Assembly (NCBI GenBank): GCA_016124585.1
Contig: WGNL01000009.1
Span: forward strand, 1-64,000
Length of the DNA: 64,000 nt
Reading direction: 5' to 3'
Source: Bacteroidota bacterium
Lineage (GTDB): Bacteria > Bacteroidota > Bacteroidia > Chitinophagales > Saprospiraceae
Each line of letters opens with the position of its first letter. Position 1 is the stretch's first letter. Positions 24,901 through 33,200 of this stretch are shown here, piece by piece. The position numbers and the translations under genes are program-made. The notes beneath the pieces are model-generated. The model made no database searches, had not been told where the DNA came from, and was given only the letters and a program-made list of their open reading frames with translations.

Positions 24901-26546
24901 TTGACGGGCTGCACCGTACTTTTCAGCATTTTCACGAAAAGCACGTTCTGATTTGGAATGGAGGTGGAGGAAGTATCTCCAGTAGCAATTCCTGAGTTTT
25001 GCGCCACGTCTTCCGCCATTTGTCCCACTTGGTACAGCTTGTCTTTGTAGGTGTATTCGAAAGCGACACCGACCACTTGGTCTGGCTGGATATTGAGGTT
25101 GAGCGAAATAAAACCAAGCTCAGGATGGAAAGTAAACTCCGTGGGGGAAAGCAAGCGGGCGGTCACTTTTTCAAAATCACGGCCCTGTTGGAAATTGAAA
25201 GGTGGCGTTTTTAGGACGTTCACCACACGCTCCACCTGCTTGGAACTTGCATTTTCGATGAGTGCTTTGTAGATGGGGTTGGCGTAGTTATCTGGCAAGC
25301 CTTCCCCTTTATTGTCGGGATAAACGGGAGTAGAAGGTGGCTGCATGTCCACCGAAGTGTTGGTCATCCGCTCCGTTTCGCCAATATCCGCAATGGCCAC
25401 AATATCACGAATGTTCTCCGTACCACCTCTGGTGTCTGTCACCCAAACCTGGATTTTTTGGATTTTGAACAGCGATTTAATGACAGGCAAATCAGAGAGC
25501 GAACGCTCGAAATTGTTGCGATTGTAATGCGTGAGCAGGAAGTGACGGTTTTCGTCGTAAGCATCTGCAAACACCTCATATTCCTGAAACTGGCTGCCGC
25601 CTTTCAGCGTCACATCATCCTGCTGGGAGCGTTGTTGCGAAGCAACAAGCGCAAGGTGAAGCTTTGCAAACTGGAGTTCCGTTTTCAAACCAAAAAGGCT
25701 TTGGCTACCCTGAATGAGGGTACTCTTGAGCGGCAAACTCACGTTACCCGCCTCGATTTTCTTGATGATGTCGTCCTCCCCAAAAGCGTCGGTGTTGTAA
25801 TCGAGCTTCATGGTATTGTCGAAATCAAAAGTTGCTTTGGTGTTGTAGTTGGTGCTGAGTTTGAGCTTTTCCCCAATGGAACCCTCCACGTTCATCTGAA
25901 TATCCATGTCGAAGTCAAAGCCACCCCGACGCTGCTGCCGCTTGGTCCAGCTGGGGTTTTGGGTGTTGGAATAGTCCACACCAAAGGTCAAGTCAATATT
26001 TCCTTGCGGTTGGATGTCCACTTTTGTGCCACCAAAAAGCCGCTCGATGAGCTGGTTTTTTACATCTATTTTCCCGATTGGGTCAAGTTTCCCATTGACG
26101 CCACGTTGGCCAGAGCCATTCAGTTCCTTGAAATAATCCTGCTCCTGTTTCTTTGTCTGGTAGTCCAAAAACTCTTCGAAAGTCATGTAAGTCGGCGGCC
26201 GATAGTAGTCGTCTCCTATTTTTTCCGTAATGATATATTGGCCGCTGATAGGGTCGTATTCCACCGATTGCTGTACGTCCTTGGGGTCTTTGAGGTCAAA
26301 TGGATTAGAACTTGGCGTTGTGTAAAAATCACCGGTCCTTGGTTCGAGCGGGATAGTGTCCTGTGGTACGGAGAGCAGCGTAGTGGCCAAAACTTTGGTT
26401 TTGGCGGGGGTGTTCTCATTTCCAGCCAACACATACTCAGGGCTGTAGGGATTTTCAGGAAAATGACTGCTGCCACGCATTGGAGCGGTAAGTGCAAATA
26501 GTCCGATAACCGTTAAAATACCGGGTAGATTTATTCTCTTATTCAT
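18969..26546 (-). CDS. sprA: Type IX secretion translocon SprA (Sov)
   Basis: About 2,525 residues from the ATG at 26546 (MNKRINLPGILTVIGLFAL, a signal peptide); an ATG nine bases upstream is equally possible, and the upstream-extended reading to 26789 lacks a signal and is rejected. SprA is the giant outer-membrane beta-barrel through which T9SS cargo leaves the cell. Features seen: N-terminal repeats of amphipathic strands (FDFDMDIQMNVEGSIGEK near 220), a long central region with conserved WVMASIPQNEMFPES and RMYFKDF stretches, a Lys/Asp-rich low-complexity loop (about 1,990-2,040), and a strand-like C-terminus ending VTVRFAL. Length is typical. It is monocistronic with a strong terminator. 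Confidence 0.95.
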   Translation of the reverse strand: MNKRINLPGILTVIGLFALTAPMRGSSHFPENPYSPEYVLAGNENTPAKTKVLATTLLSVPQDTIPLEPRTGDFYTTPSSNPFDLKDPKDVQQSVEYDPISGQYIITEKIGDDYYRPPTYMTFEEFLDYQTKKQEQDYFKELNGSGQRGVNGKLDPIGKIDVKNQLIERLFGGTKVDIQPQGNIDLTFGVDYSNTQNPSWTKRQQRRGGFDFDMDIQMNVEGSIGEKLKLSTNYNTKATFDFDNTMKLDYNTDAFGEDDIIKKIEAGNVSLPLKSTLIQGSQSLFGLKTELQFAKLHLALVASQQRSQQDDVTLKGGSQFQEYEVFADAYDENRHFLLTHYNRNNFERSLSDLPVIKSLFKIQKIQVWVTDTRGGTENIRDIVAIADIGETERMTNTSVDMQPPSTPVYPDNKGEGLPDNYANPIYKALIENASSKQVERVVNVLKTPPFNFQQGRDFEKVTARLLSPTEFTFHPELGFISLNLNIQPDQVVGVAFEYTYKDKLYQVGQMAEDVAQNSGIATGDTSSTSIPNQNVLFVKMLKSTVQPVNLPTWDLMMKNVYNIGAYNVSQEDFKLDIFYDDPGQGSKRFLPTSNLAGIPLLRVFNLDQLNVQNDPQPDGVFDFVDGLTIQSRSGRIMFPVLEPFGDALEKQITDPVEAKKYVFKQLYNQTLFNAREFPELNRFTIKGSYKSSVSSEISLGAFNIPPGSVVVTAGGQTLLEGKDYEVDYSIGKVRILNDAILNSGTPIKVSFEDNTLFGFQTKSMLGVRADYEVNKHLTVGGTYLRLFERPYTQKVNIGDDPINNRMFGLDVNYSNEVPWITKMVDKLPFISTKAPSNVTLSAETAAIKPGHARAINENSEADKGAVVYIDDFEGSAQPINIQSPFNGTNGWVMASIPQNEMFPESGLKDNILAGVNRAHLSWFRIETGGDIRGPGDDRNPYTQNIEQQEIFPNFTPTNQVGNNFNQILDVMYDPTRRGPYNFDLPGGTTFSAGLNTSNARLLEPETRWAGIMRQLTTNDFQTANIEYIEFWMLSPFLDTTGANAGNPAAINGDMDGYIYFNLGNISEDIMPDSRKFFENGLPGPNTQGRRAANTNWGRVPLTQQITAQFDNDAQNRAAQDVGLDGLSDAQEQEHYQAYVNAINAGISDPVAKQEIAADPSNDDFKHFRYGYPSGTRLLERYDRFFGTEGNTPILQGQQTSPASTLQPDAEDLDGDRTLNETEGYFQYRVPIKYDGDKGIDLDNPFITDVTLGSNNRVWYRFRIPLDLPASDPNFKKVGGIEDFRSIRFMRMYFKDFKAPVQFRFATLDLQRNQWRRYKQDIGEPCLAIDPSDFQGQTLFELNKVNIEENSQRQPFNYVLPPGITREQALGVNLQAYQNEQALTMRVCDLADGDARGMFKNLDLDMRYYSKLKMFVHGEQTECDMGLQPLDDGELKVFVRFGSDFKNNYYEYEIPLTLSNPNSGIQPNDTKYQRVVWPKDNDISIVFDELKELKLERNASSVSAGQSFSKLVDRDNGLGQARISIKGAPNLGNVKALMVGIRNAKQGDDCDPSDSKSVEIWVNELRAFGLDEKGGVAATARADIQLADLGTLSLAGKASSIGFGALDQKTQERSREQITQYDIATQLSLDKFLPTGFGLKLPFYFQFSNEIHNPQYDPYDLDIEVSDKAKIVDDPKAYRKLVQTATKIKSYNFTNVRWDNPNGQNKPMPWSLSNFSFTYGHEETTHRDPIIENDVLTRNRGAVDYSYQRNVKYIEPFKKVIKKDKYLKFIKEVNFNPLPNSFSFSTDLDRRFNTTKYRFSGDNPLYNTYYNKQFLWTRRYDFAWDFTKNLKFKFNADNIGVVDEPDENDMIRRHQLSPSDPEYISNIKDYRREAIYKNMRDFGRTKSYRHQYSLTYNVPLKSFPFMDWTSVKLSYDADYSWDAASLATNAQALGNVITNGQRRQVEGDLDFEKLYNYSKYLKKINSKPKPGVRTKGGKNDVDSSDVNGKPSRKDKKSKDAPDPNDPKGKDKKGGGKDDKNKDREPSTLERALIRPLMTVRKLKVRYTEDYGTVIPGYLPQSKLLGMNQFTSPGWDFIAGKQPNINPDDYYTDKDWLHKNWQWITPDLEYALPKNVTQSYEQVIDGKLDLEPYTDFRVTVEAKRSKGKNHAEEFRRFEDNGIQGQFFQDEWKHANITDYGQFTTSYSALKTLFINDRKGLNDLFQEFSDNKLIVAHRLGTGVHENPDSAYLGYPKGYGPFSQNVLLPAFIAAYTGQDANTIKVSNNYVGDVIIKTIPRPNWRLTYNGLAKLGNLSDVFQSISITHGYQGKLVVNSYDTDRQYDRNDLTKLKETTLDYYSRFEIPDIQIDEQFSPLLGIDLRFKNEMSVKTEYKNSRQLRLELIGTGRLRETKASEFTAGFGYKLKDTKISFLSPKKKKKTTPKNDTGKKPNSGRPGQRASQSTPGDMDFACDFSVRDDVTNIRELITGLVEPDRGNRRVTLSPSITYQLNNQLSLRFFFDYSKNVPKTSAGYPTTNIRSGVTVRFAL

Positions 26547-26878
26547 AAGATGCATGTGCAAAAACAATGATTTCTTTTGAAAGACAATCTGCTTGATAAA
26601 ATGTAACGAGCCGATAAAAGAATTGGAATTAGGCCAAGTACGGCCAAATGCAGGTTTACGAAAAGGACGGTGAATAGTTGGGTTCTTTCTATAAAATATT
26701 AGTTGAAATTCGTCTTCGTAAATGTTCCAAATAATCTCATTCGTCTCGTCAGTTTGCGCTAAAACGCCATTAGTTGTGTTGACCTTCACAGGTTGTTGTT
26801 TTTAACAGTTATTGGGCAATAGTTTACTTAAGTTTTGTAATTACTGCTTAATCTCCAATCACTGAATTCCTCAACAAC
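26547..26878. other. Intergenic region between sprA and ruvA
   Basis: It holds the sprA promoter region. A TACATTTT near 26605 on the minus strand is only a partial -7 match. No repeat, RNA gene or credible ORF was seen. Confidence 0.5.
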
Positions 26879-27469
26879 TCAACTCAGCTGCTTCAATGCC
26901 AACCTGACCAACTCTTCTACGGTTTTTACGCCGGCTTGTTCCCCAAGCACTTTGTTTAGGGCTTTTTGCGCCTGAATTTTGTTCACTTGCAGCGCCAGCA
27001 GGGCAGATAACGCTTCCTCCCGGATGGTATTGTCTGCTGGTAGCAGCGATGGCGCAAACTCGCCGCCAGACTTCATCATTTTGCTCTTCAAATCAAGGAT
27101 GATCTGTTTCGCAGTTTTCTGACCGATGCCCTTCACCTTGCGCAGCGCCGCTTCGTTTTCACCAATAATGGCTGCCCGAATCTCATCAGCGTGCATTTGT
27201 GAGAGCATCACTTGCGCCGTGTTTGGTCCGATGCCGGACACCGAAATCAAGTGCGTGAACAACACCCGTTCCTCGTCCTCAGCGAATCCATACAGCGTAT
27301 GGGCATCCTCTTTGATATGCAAGAAAGTCAGGATTTTGACCTCCTCCAACTTCTCTACTTTGGCGTAAGTGCTCAAGCTGATATTGACATGGTAGCCAAT
27401 ACCGCCCGCCTCCACCACAATGTAGGTAGGCGTTTTATAGGTAATCGTACCTCGAATATGTGTTATCAA
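26879..27469 (-). CDS. ruvA: Holliday junction branch-migration protein RuvA
   Basis: 196 residues if translation starts at TTG 27469 (LITHIRGTITYKTPTYIVVE), which matches the usual RuvA N-terminus and length; an in-frame ATG at 27562 would add 31 unrelated residues and overlap the divergent murF start. Domain I is an OB fold (1-65). Domain II carries two helix-hairpin-helix motifs (LISVSGIGPNTAQVML and KVKGIGQKTAKQIILDL). The C-terminal domain III (EEALSALLALQVNKIQAQKAL) contacts RuvB. RuvA tetramers bind Holliday junctions and load RuvB. A TACCTTCG at 27499-27506 (minus strand) is a candidate -7 box. Confidence 0.92.
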   Translation of the reverse strand: MITHIRGTITYKTPTYIVVEAGGIGYHVNISLSTYAKVEKLEEVKILTFLHIKEDAHTLYGFAEDEERVLFTHLISVSGIGPNTAQVMLSQMHADEIRAAIIGENEAALRKVKGIGQKTAKQIILDLKSKMMKSGGEFAPSLLPADNTIREEALSALLALQVNKIQAQKALNKVLGEQAGVKTVEELVRLALKQLS

Positions 27470-27560
27470 TGCTCGTGAAATTTGATGAAAACGAGCGGCG
27501 AAGGTAAGAATTTTGGATGGGGTAGGTATCTCTGTGCTTTGCTTTACTTTTGCCTTCATC

Positions 27561-30116
27561 ATGCGCTATCCTGTCCAACAAATTGCTGAAATCACGGGCG
27601 GCCAATTTTTAGGCGCAGCCCCTAATACTTCTCAACCGCATACTGTCATCGAGCATCTGCTCCTCGATAGCCGACAGGTCATTTTCCCGGCCAGCTCACT
27701 TTATATTGCCTTGCAGGGCAGGCGCCACGACGGGCATGAGTTCCTTCGGGAATTGTACGAAAGTGGTGTCCGAAACTTTTTGGTTTCAAAACTACCCGCC
27801 CAGACAGCCCATTTTCCGCAGGCCAATTTCATTTTGGTAAAAAACACCCAGATAGCTTTTCAAACACTGGCTACTTGGCATCGTCAGCAGTTCAGCCTGC
27901 CTATCATCGGCATCACTGGCAGCAACGGGAAAACCATTGTCAAGGAGTGGCTCTTCCAACTGCTTTACGAGGATTTCCACATCGTGCGAAGCCCGAAGAG
28001 CTACAATTCGCAAACTGGTGTACCGCTCTCCGTGCTTCAAATCACCGAAGAACACCAACTCGGCATTTTCGAAGCAGGCATTTCGCAGCCAGGTGAGATG
28101 GAAAAGCTGGAGCGGATACTGGCACCTTCCATCGGCATTTTTACAAACATTGGCGAAGCCCACCAAGAAGGTTTCCCTGATTTGGAGACCAAGGTTCAGG
28201 AAAAACTGATTTTGTTCAAAAACTGTAAAAAGCTGGTTTACTGTGTTGACAATGAGCTTGTTGCGGAGCAAGTTGAGGCAAATTTGAAGGGTAAAAACCA
28301 ACAAATCCTTACTTGGTCAGCCTTGGGCAAGCCCGCTGATTTCCAAGTGATTGCAAAACACCAAACCGACCATTCCACACAGATGGAAGTGATTTGGGAC
28401 AAGCACTCAGGGCAAAAAGCTTCCATCATTGTTCCATTTACCGATGCTGCCAGCCTCGAAAACGCAACTCACTGCTGGGTGCTGTTGCACCACCTTGGCA
28501 TCGCCGATGAGCTCATCGCTGAGCGCATGGCCCGCTTGGAACCTGTGGCCATGCGGCTTGAGTTGAAAGAAGGTCTCAACGGTTGTACCATCATCAACGA
28601 CAGCTACAACTCTGACTTGACTTCGCTCGGCATTGCACTGAATTTTTTGGAGCAGCAGGGCAAAAAGCTAAGCCGTACCCTTATCCTCTCCGATATTTTG
28701 CAGAGCGGCCAAGCTGCTGCCCAGCTTTACGGAACCGTAGCGAGGCTGCTTGTTGAAAAGCGGATTGACCGCCTAATCGGCATTGGCAAAAAGGTGGCGT
28801 ATTTGAAAAAAATCCTTCCCATGGATTTTGATGCACGTTTTTACCAGACGACCCAAGCTTTTTTGGAGGATTTTCCCCAACTGATTTTCCGGGATGAAGT
28901 GGTTTTGCTAAAAGGTGCTCGGCAGTTCGAGTTCGAAAGGATAGCCAACCAACTGGCCATCAAGTTCCACAAAACAGTACTGGAAGTAAACCTCGGCGCC
29001 CTGCTCAACAACCTGCGGGTGTACCAAAGCCAGCTTGGCCCAGGCACTAAAATGATGGTGATGGTAAAGGCTGGCGCTTATGGAAGCGGCAGTTCTGAAG
29101 TGGCCAAATTGCTGGAATTTCAGAATGTGGACTACCTCGGCGTGGCCTACGCCGATGAGGGAGTTGAGCTTCGCAAGGCTGGCATCCAACTGCCTATCAT
29201 GGTCATGAATCCTGAAGAGGCAACATTCGAGGCACTGTTGCGCTATCGCTTGGAGCCGGAGATTTACAGTTTGGGGTTGCTCCGCAATTTTCATGATTTT
29301 TTGAAAAGCCAAAATCTTGAAGAAAATAGTGCTGAGACCAAACCTGAAACAAAGCTACTGCCGCAATCCATCCATTTAAAACTGGACACGGGGATGCACC
29401 GCCTCGGTTTCGAAGAGCAAGACCTGGACGAACTGCTGCAACTGCTGCTGCCCGCTGACGGACTGGCATTTTTCACTGTAAAAACTATTTTCTCACACTT
29501 AGCCGCCAGTGAGGCGAACGAGCATGATGATTTCACAAAGGAGCAGTTTACCCGTTTTCAAAGAATGTACGACCAGTTGACAGCTGGCATGGGATACTTT
29601 CCGATACGGCACATCCTGAACAGCGGGGGCATCGTCCGCTTTCCGGAACACCAAATGGAAATGGTGCGGCTTGGCATTGGACTTTACGGCTTGGATAGCA
29701 GTGGCTTGCTCCAAAGTCGTCTTCAAACGGTAAACACGCTTAAGGCAACCATTTCCCAAATAAAAAATGTGGGCATGGGCGAAACTGTGGGCTACGGCCG
29801 TTTGGGCAAGGCACTTCGACCGATGCGAATAGCGACACTCAGCCTTGGCTATGCCGATGGCTTGCTCCGCCGGGCTGGCAATGGCCAGTTCAGTGTCCTG
29901 ATAAATGGCCATCGTGCGCCTATCATCGGCAATGTCTGCATGGACATGACCATGGCGGATGTGACCGACATACCAACAGCCCAAGAAGGGGACGCAGCCA
30001 TTATTTTTGGAAAGGACTTGCCTGTACAAATGTTGGCAGCCAGTCTTGGCACGATTCCGTATGAGATTTTTACTACGATTTCTGAACGGGTGAAGCGGGT
30101 TTATATCCAAGAATAA
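27561..30116 (+). CDS. murF-alr: Bifunctional MurF ligase / alanine racemase
   Basis: 851 residues from ATG 27561 (MRYPVQQIAEITGGQFLG). The N-terminal half is UDP-MurNAc-tripeptide:D-Ala-D-Ala ligase, with P-loop GITGSNGKTIVKEW near 118, SYNSQTGVPLSVL, and INDSYNSD near 347. The C-terminal half, from about 475, is a fold-type III PLP alanine racemase: MVMVKAGAYGSGSSEV holds the PLP lysine, GETVGYGRLG the catalytic tyrosine, and NVCMDMTMADVT the C-terminal site. The racemase makes D-Ala and the ligase adds D-Ala-D-Ala to the peptidoglycan precursor. This fusion is known in Bacteroidota. TACTTTTG at 27545-27552 is a candidate -7 box that would give a nearly leaderless mRNA. Confidence 0.93.
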   Translation: MRYPVQQIAEITGGQFLGAAPNTSQPHTVIEHLLLDSRQVIFPASSLYIALQGRRHDGHEFLRELYESGVRNFLVSKLPAQTAHFPQANFILVKNTQIAFQTLATWHRQQFSLPIIGITGSNGKTIVKEWLFQLLYEDFHIVRSPKSYNSQTGVPLSVLQITEEHQLGIFEAGISQPGEMEKLERILAPSIGIFTNIGEAHQEGFPDLETKVQEKLILFKNCKKLVYCVDNELVAEQVEANLKGKNQQILTWSALGKPADFQVIAKHQTDHSTQMEVIWDKHSGQKASIIVPFTDAASLENATHCWVLLHHLGIADELIAERMARLEPVAMRLELKEGLNGCTIINDSYNSDLTSLGIALNFLEQQGKKLSRTLILSDILQSGQAAAQLYGTVARLLVEKRIDRLIGIGKKVAYLKKILPMDFDARFYQTTQAFLEDFPQLIFRDEVVLLKGARQFEFERIANQLAIKFHKTVLEVNLGALLNNLRVYQSQLGPGTKMMVMVKAGAYGSGSSEVAKLLEFQNVDYLGVAYADEGVELRKAGIQLPIMVMNPEEATFEALLRYRLEPEIYSLGLLRNFHDFLKSQNLEENSAETKPETKLLPQSIHLKLDTGMHRLGFEEQDLDELLQLLLPADGLAFFTVKTIFSHLAASEANEHDDFTKEQFTRFQRMYDQLTAGMGYFPIRHILNSGGIVRFPEHQMEMVRLGIGLYGLDSSGLLQSRLQTVNTLKATISQIKNVGMGETVGYGRLGKALRPMRIATLSLGYADGLLRRAGNGQFSVLINGHRAPIIGNVCMDMTMADVTDIPTAQEGDAAIIFGKDLPVQMLAASLGTIPYEIFTTISERVKRVYIQE

Positions 30117-30250
30117 GGCTTGTTTGGTGGAATATCCGGCATTTTTTTAGATATTAAGGTCGAAAATCACAATACGCATTATTTTTAAGCCAACTTGTTC
30201 TCCTAAATTCCCGACTCCATCTGGCCTTTCACAAAAATCAACTTACCTGT

Positions 30251-33200
30251 ATGAAGCGAATTTTATCCATTTTTCTACTTCTTTTTCTTTCAGCAAATTT
30301 TGTGTTGGCGCAACTTCAGGATGGCACCATTGCCCCAGATTGGACATTGAACGACATCAACAATACGCCATACACTTTGTACAATTACCTAAACAACGAC
30401 AAAGTAGTTTTCCTAGACTTCTCTGCAACCTGGTGCGGCCCTTGCTGGAACTATCACAATTCGCATGCTTTCAAGGGTTTGTACGAACAACATGGCCCCC
30501 CAGGAACTAATAACGTGATGGCTTTTATGATAGAAGCTGATGCCACCACCAACTTGGCTTGCCTGCATGACTGGCCGAATTGTTCTGGTGCCGGCACCTG
30601 GGGAGACTGGGTGACTGGCACGCCCTACCCTATCATTGACTATGCTGGGTTGAACAGCCAATATGCCATCAACTATTTCCCAACGCTGTACGCCGTTTGC
30701 CCTAGCAAAAAGATTTATGAAGTAAGCCAAATGGGTTCAAACGACCTTTGGGAAGTCGCCAAGTGGTGCTCGGCGCCTGATTTGTATTTGGGCAATCTGA
30801 CGAACATCAACTGCTACGGCGAATCGAACGGCGCTATTTCCGTGGACATTTCCGATGGAATGCCACCGTTTACTTTCCTTTGGAACAATGGGGCGACCAC
30901 CCAGAGCATTTCCAATTTGCCAGCCGGGAATTATACGCTAACAGTCACAGGTTCCTTGGGTGGCACAAAAACTTTGGGGCCGATAACCGTAGCGCAACCC
31001 GCCGCACCGCTGAGCATATCCAGCACCACCATCCAGCCGGAAGGCTGCGCAGGTATGGGAGGTGAAATTGAAATTCAGGTAGCTGGTGGTTCTCCCAGCT
31101 ACAATTACCAATGGAGCAATGGTGCCAACGGCCCCATCAACGCCGGGCTTACGGCGGGGACTTACTCGGTCTCCATCACAGATATACACGGGTGCTCGGT
31201 CAATCAAACCAATATGGTAGTAGCCCCACCTGCCTACCCGTTGGCATTTGCCGCCGCTCCCACCACATTGACCTGTAATACTCCGTCTTTTACGCTGAAC
31301 GGCAACGGCAGTTCTACTGGGTCACCGTTCACTTATCTTTGGACAACTTCAGATGGCTATATACTTTCAGGTGCCAACACGCTCAACAATTGCCTCGTAA
31401 ACGCCGCTGGCACGTATCAATTATTAGTGCAAAATGCCAACAATAATTGCATGACTTTTGCCTCTACCGTCGTCACCGCTAATCAAACTGCGCCAGATGT
31501 GACAGCGGGCCCACCAGGCAACATCAGTTGTTCCAATGCTCAAACCACTTTGAATGCAGTTGGTCCGACTGGCCAGAATTTCAACCTACTTTGGACGACA
31601 ATTGGCGGAAATATTGTTTCAGGAGCGACCACATTGAACCCAGTCGTCAATGCTGCGGGCACTTACACATTGACCATTACCAACCTCACCAATGGTTGCT
31701 CCAGCAGCTCTACGACAAACGTCACTTCCAGCATTTCATCACCAAATATCGGCGCATCGGGAGGTGTCCTCACTTGCACCAACAGCAATGTGACATTGAG
31801 TGGCAGCTCATCCACTCCGAATGTGGGCTTCGCTTGGACGGGGCCAAATGGCTTTACCTCTACGCAGCAAAACCCAATTGTTGCTGTTCAAGGCACCTAT
31901 GTTTTGACTGTCACCAACCCAGCGAATGGTTGCACGGCAACTGCATCAGCCACCGTCTCACAAAATACCAATGCACCACAAGCTTCCGCTCAAGGTGGGG
32001 TGATTACATGTGCCAATTCCAACGTGACATTGAGCGGCAGCTCCACAACCCAAAACGTGATCTACAGTTGGGTCGGGCCAAACGGATTCACCTCTTCCCA
32101 ACAAAATCCAGCGGTAAATGTGACCGGAAATTATGTGCTGACTGTGACCGGAAGCAATGGTTGCACCCAAACGGCAACGGGCATTGTTTCACAAAATACT
32201 ACACCGCCTATTGCCAACGCAGGGCCCAGCGGCATACTGAACTGCCATGCCAACCAGGTCGTACTCAATGGCACTTCGTCAAGTTCAGGTAGTCAGTTCG
32301 CTTACCAATGGACGACGTCGGATGGCCATATCGCCGCTGGCGCAAATACGCTCACGCCCACCGTGGACAATGCTGGAAACTATCTGCTAACTGTCACGAA
32401 TAACAATAGTGGCTGTACCAACACAGCCACCACGAGTGTGGTACAGCGCCAATCGGTCGTAGCGGATGTTGCTTCGCAAATCAATGTGACCTGCAACGGT
32501 GGGGCTACAGGATCTGCTACTGCTGCTGGAAATGGTGGCAATGGCAGTTATACCTACGCTTGGTCAAATGGTACGAATGCGGCCACTGCCAATAACCTGA
32601 GTGCCGGCACCTACTCGGTCGTAGTAACGGATGGTGAAAATTGCGAAGCAACCAAAACCGTCACAATCACCCAGCCAAATCCGTTACAAGTCAATGCCTC
32701 CACAACTGCTCAATCTGCCCCGGGCGTCAACAACGGAACGGCTACTGCTAATCCGCAAGGTGGCACCGGGAATTATACTTTTCAATGGAGCAATGGCGAA
32801 AACAGCCAAACCATAACCGATTTGTCGCCCGGCAATTACACAGTGGTGGTCACGGATGAAAATGGCTGTCAAAAAATGCAGACGGTCACAGTTAACGTGT
32901 TTGGTTGTGCTGTTTCTGCAACCATCAATGCCCAAGATGCTACGTGCAACGGCTCAGATAATGGTTCCGCCAGCATCAATTTGACTAACGCTGCCGCACC
33001 CACTACTTTTCTTTGGTCAAACGGCGCACAAACACAGACAGCAACTGACCTTGCTCCCGGAAATTATTCGGTGACAGCCTCTGATGGTAATGGTTGTGAA
33101 GTAGTGGCCGATGTTGAAATATCGGAGCCAAATCCTTTAACCCCCAATGCGACCACTACTGGCTTGACTGCCATCAATGTCAACGATGGAACTGCCACCG

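Noticed and set aside
25458-26501. 347-codon frame antisense to sprA
   Set aside because: It has no recognisable domain and lies wholly within the convincing SprA coding sequence; its openness follows from sprA codon use.
27470-27562. ATG 27562 as ruvA start
   Set aside because: It would add 31 residues ahead of the usual RuvA N-terminus and overlap the murF start.
31528-32292. 254-codon frame inside the giant secreted-protein gene
   Set aside because: Its Cys/His/Trp-rich composition is the shadow of Asn/Thr/Gly repeats in another frame.
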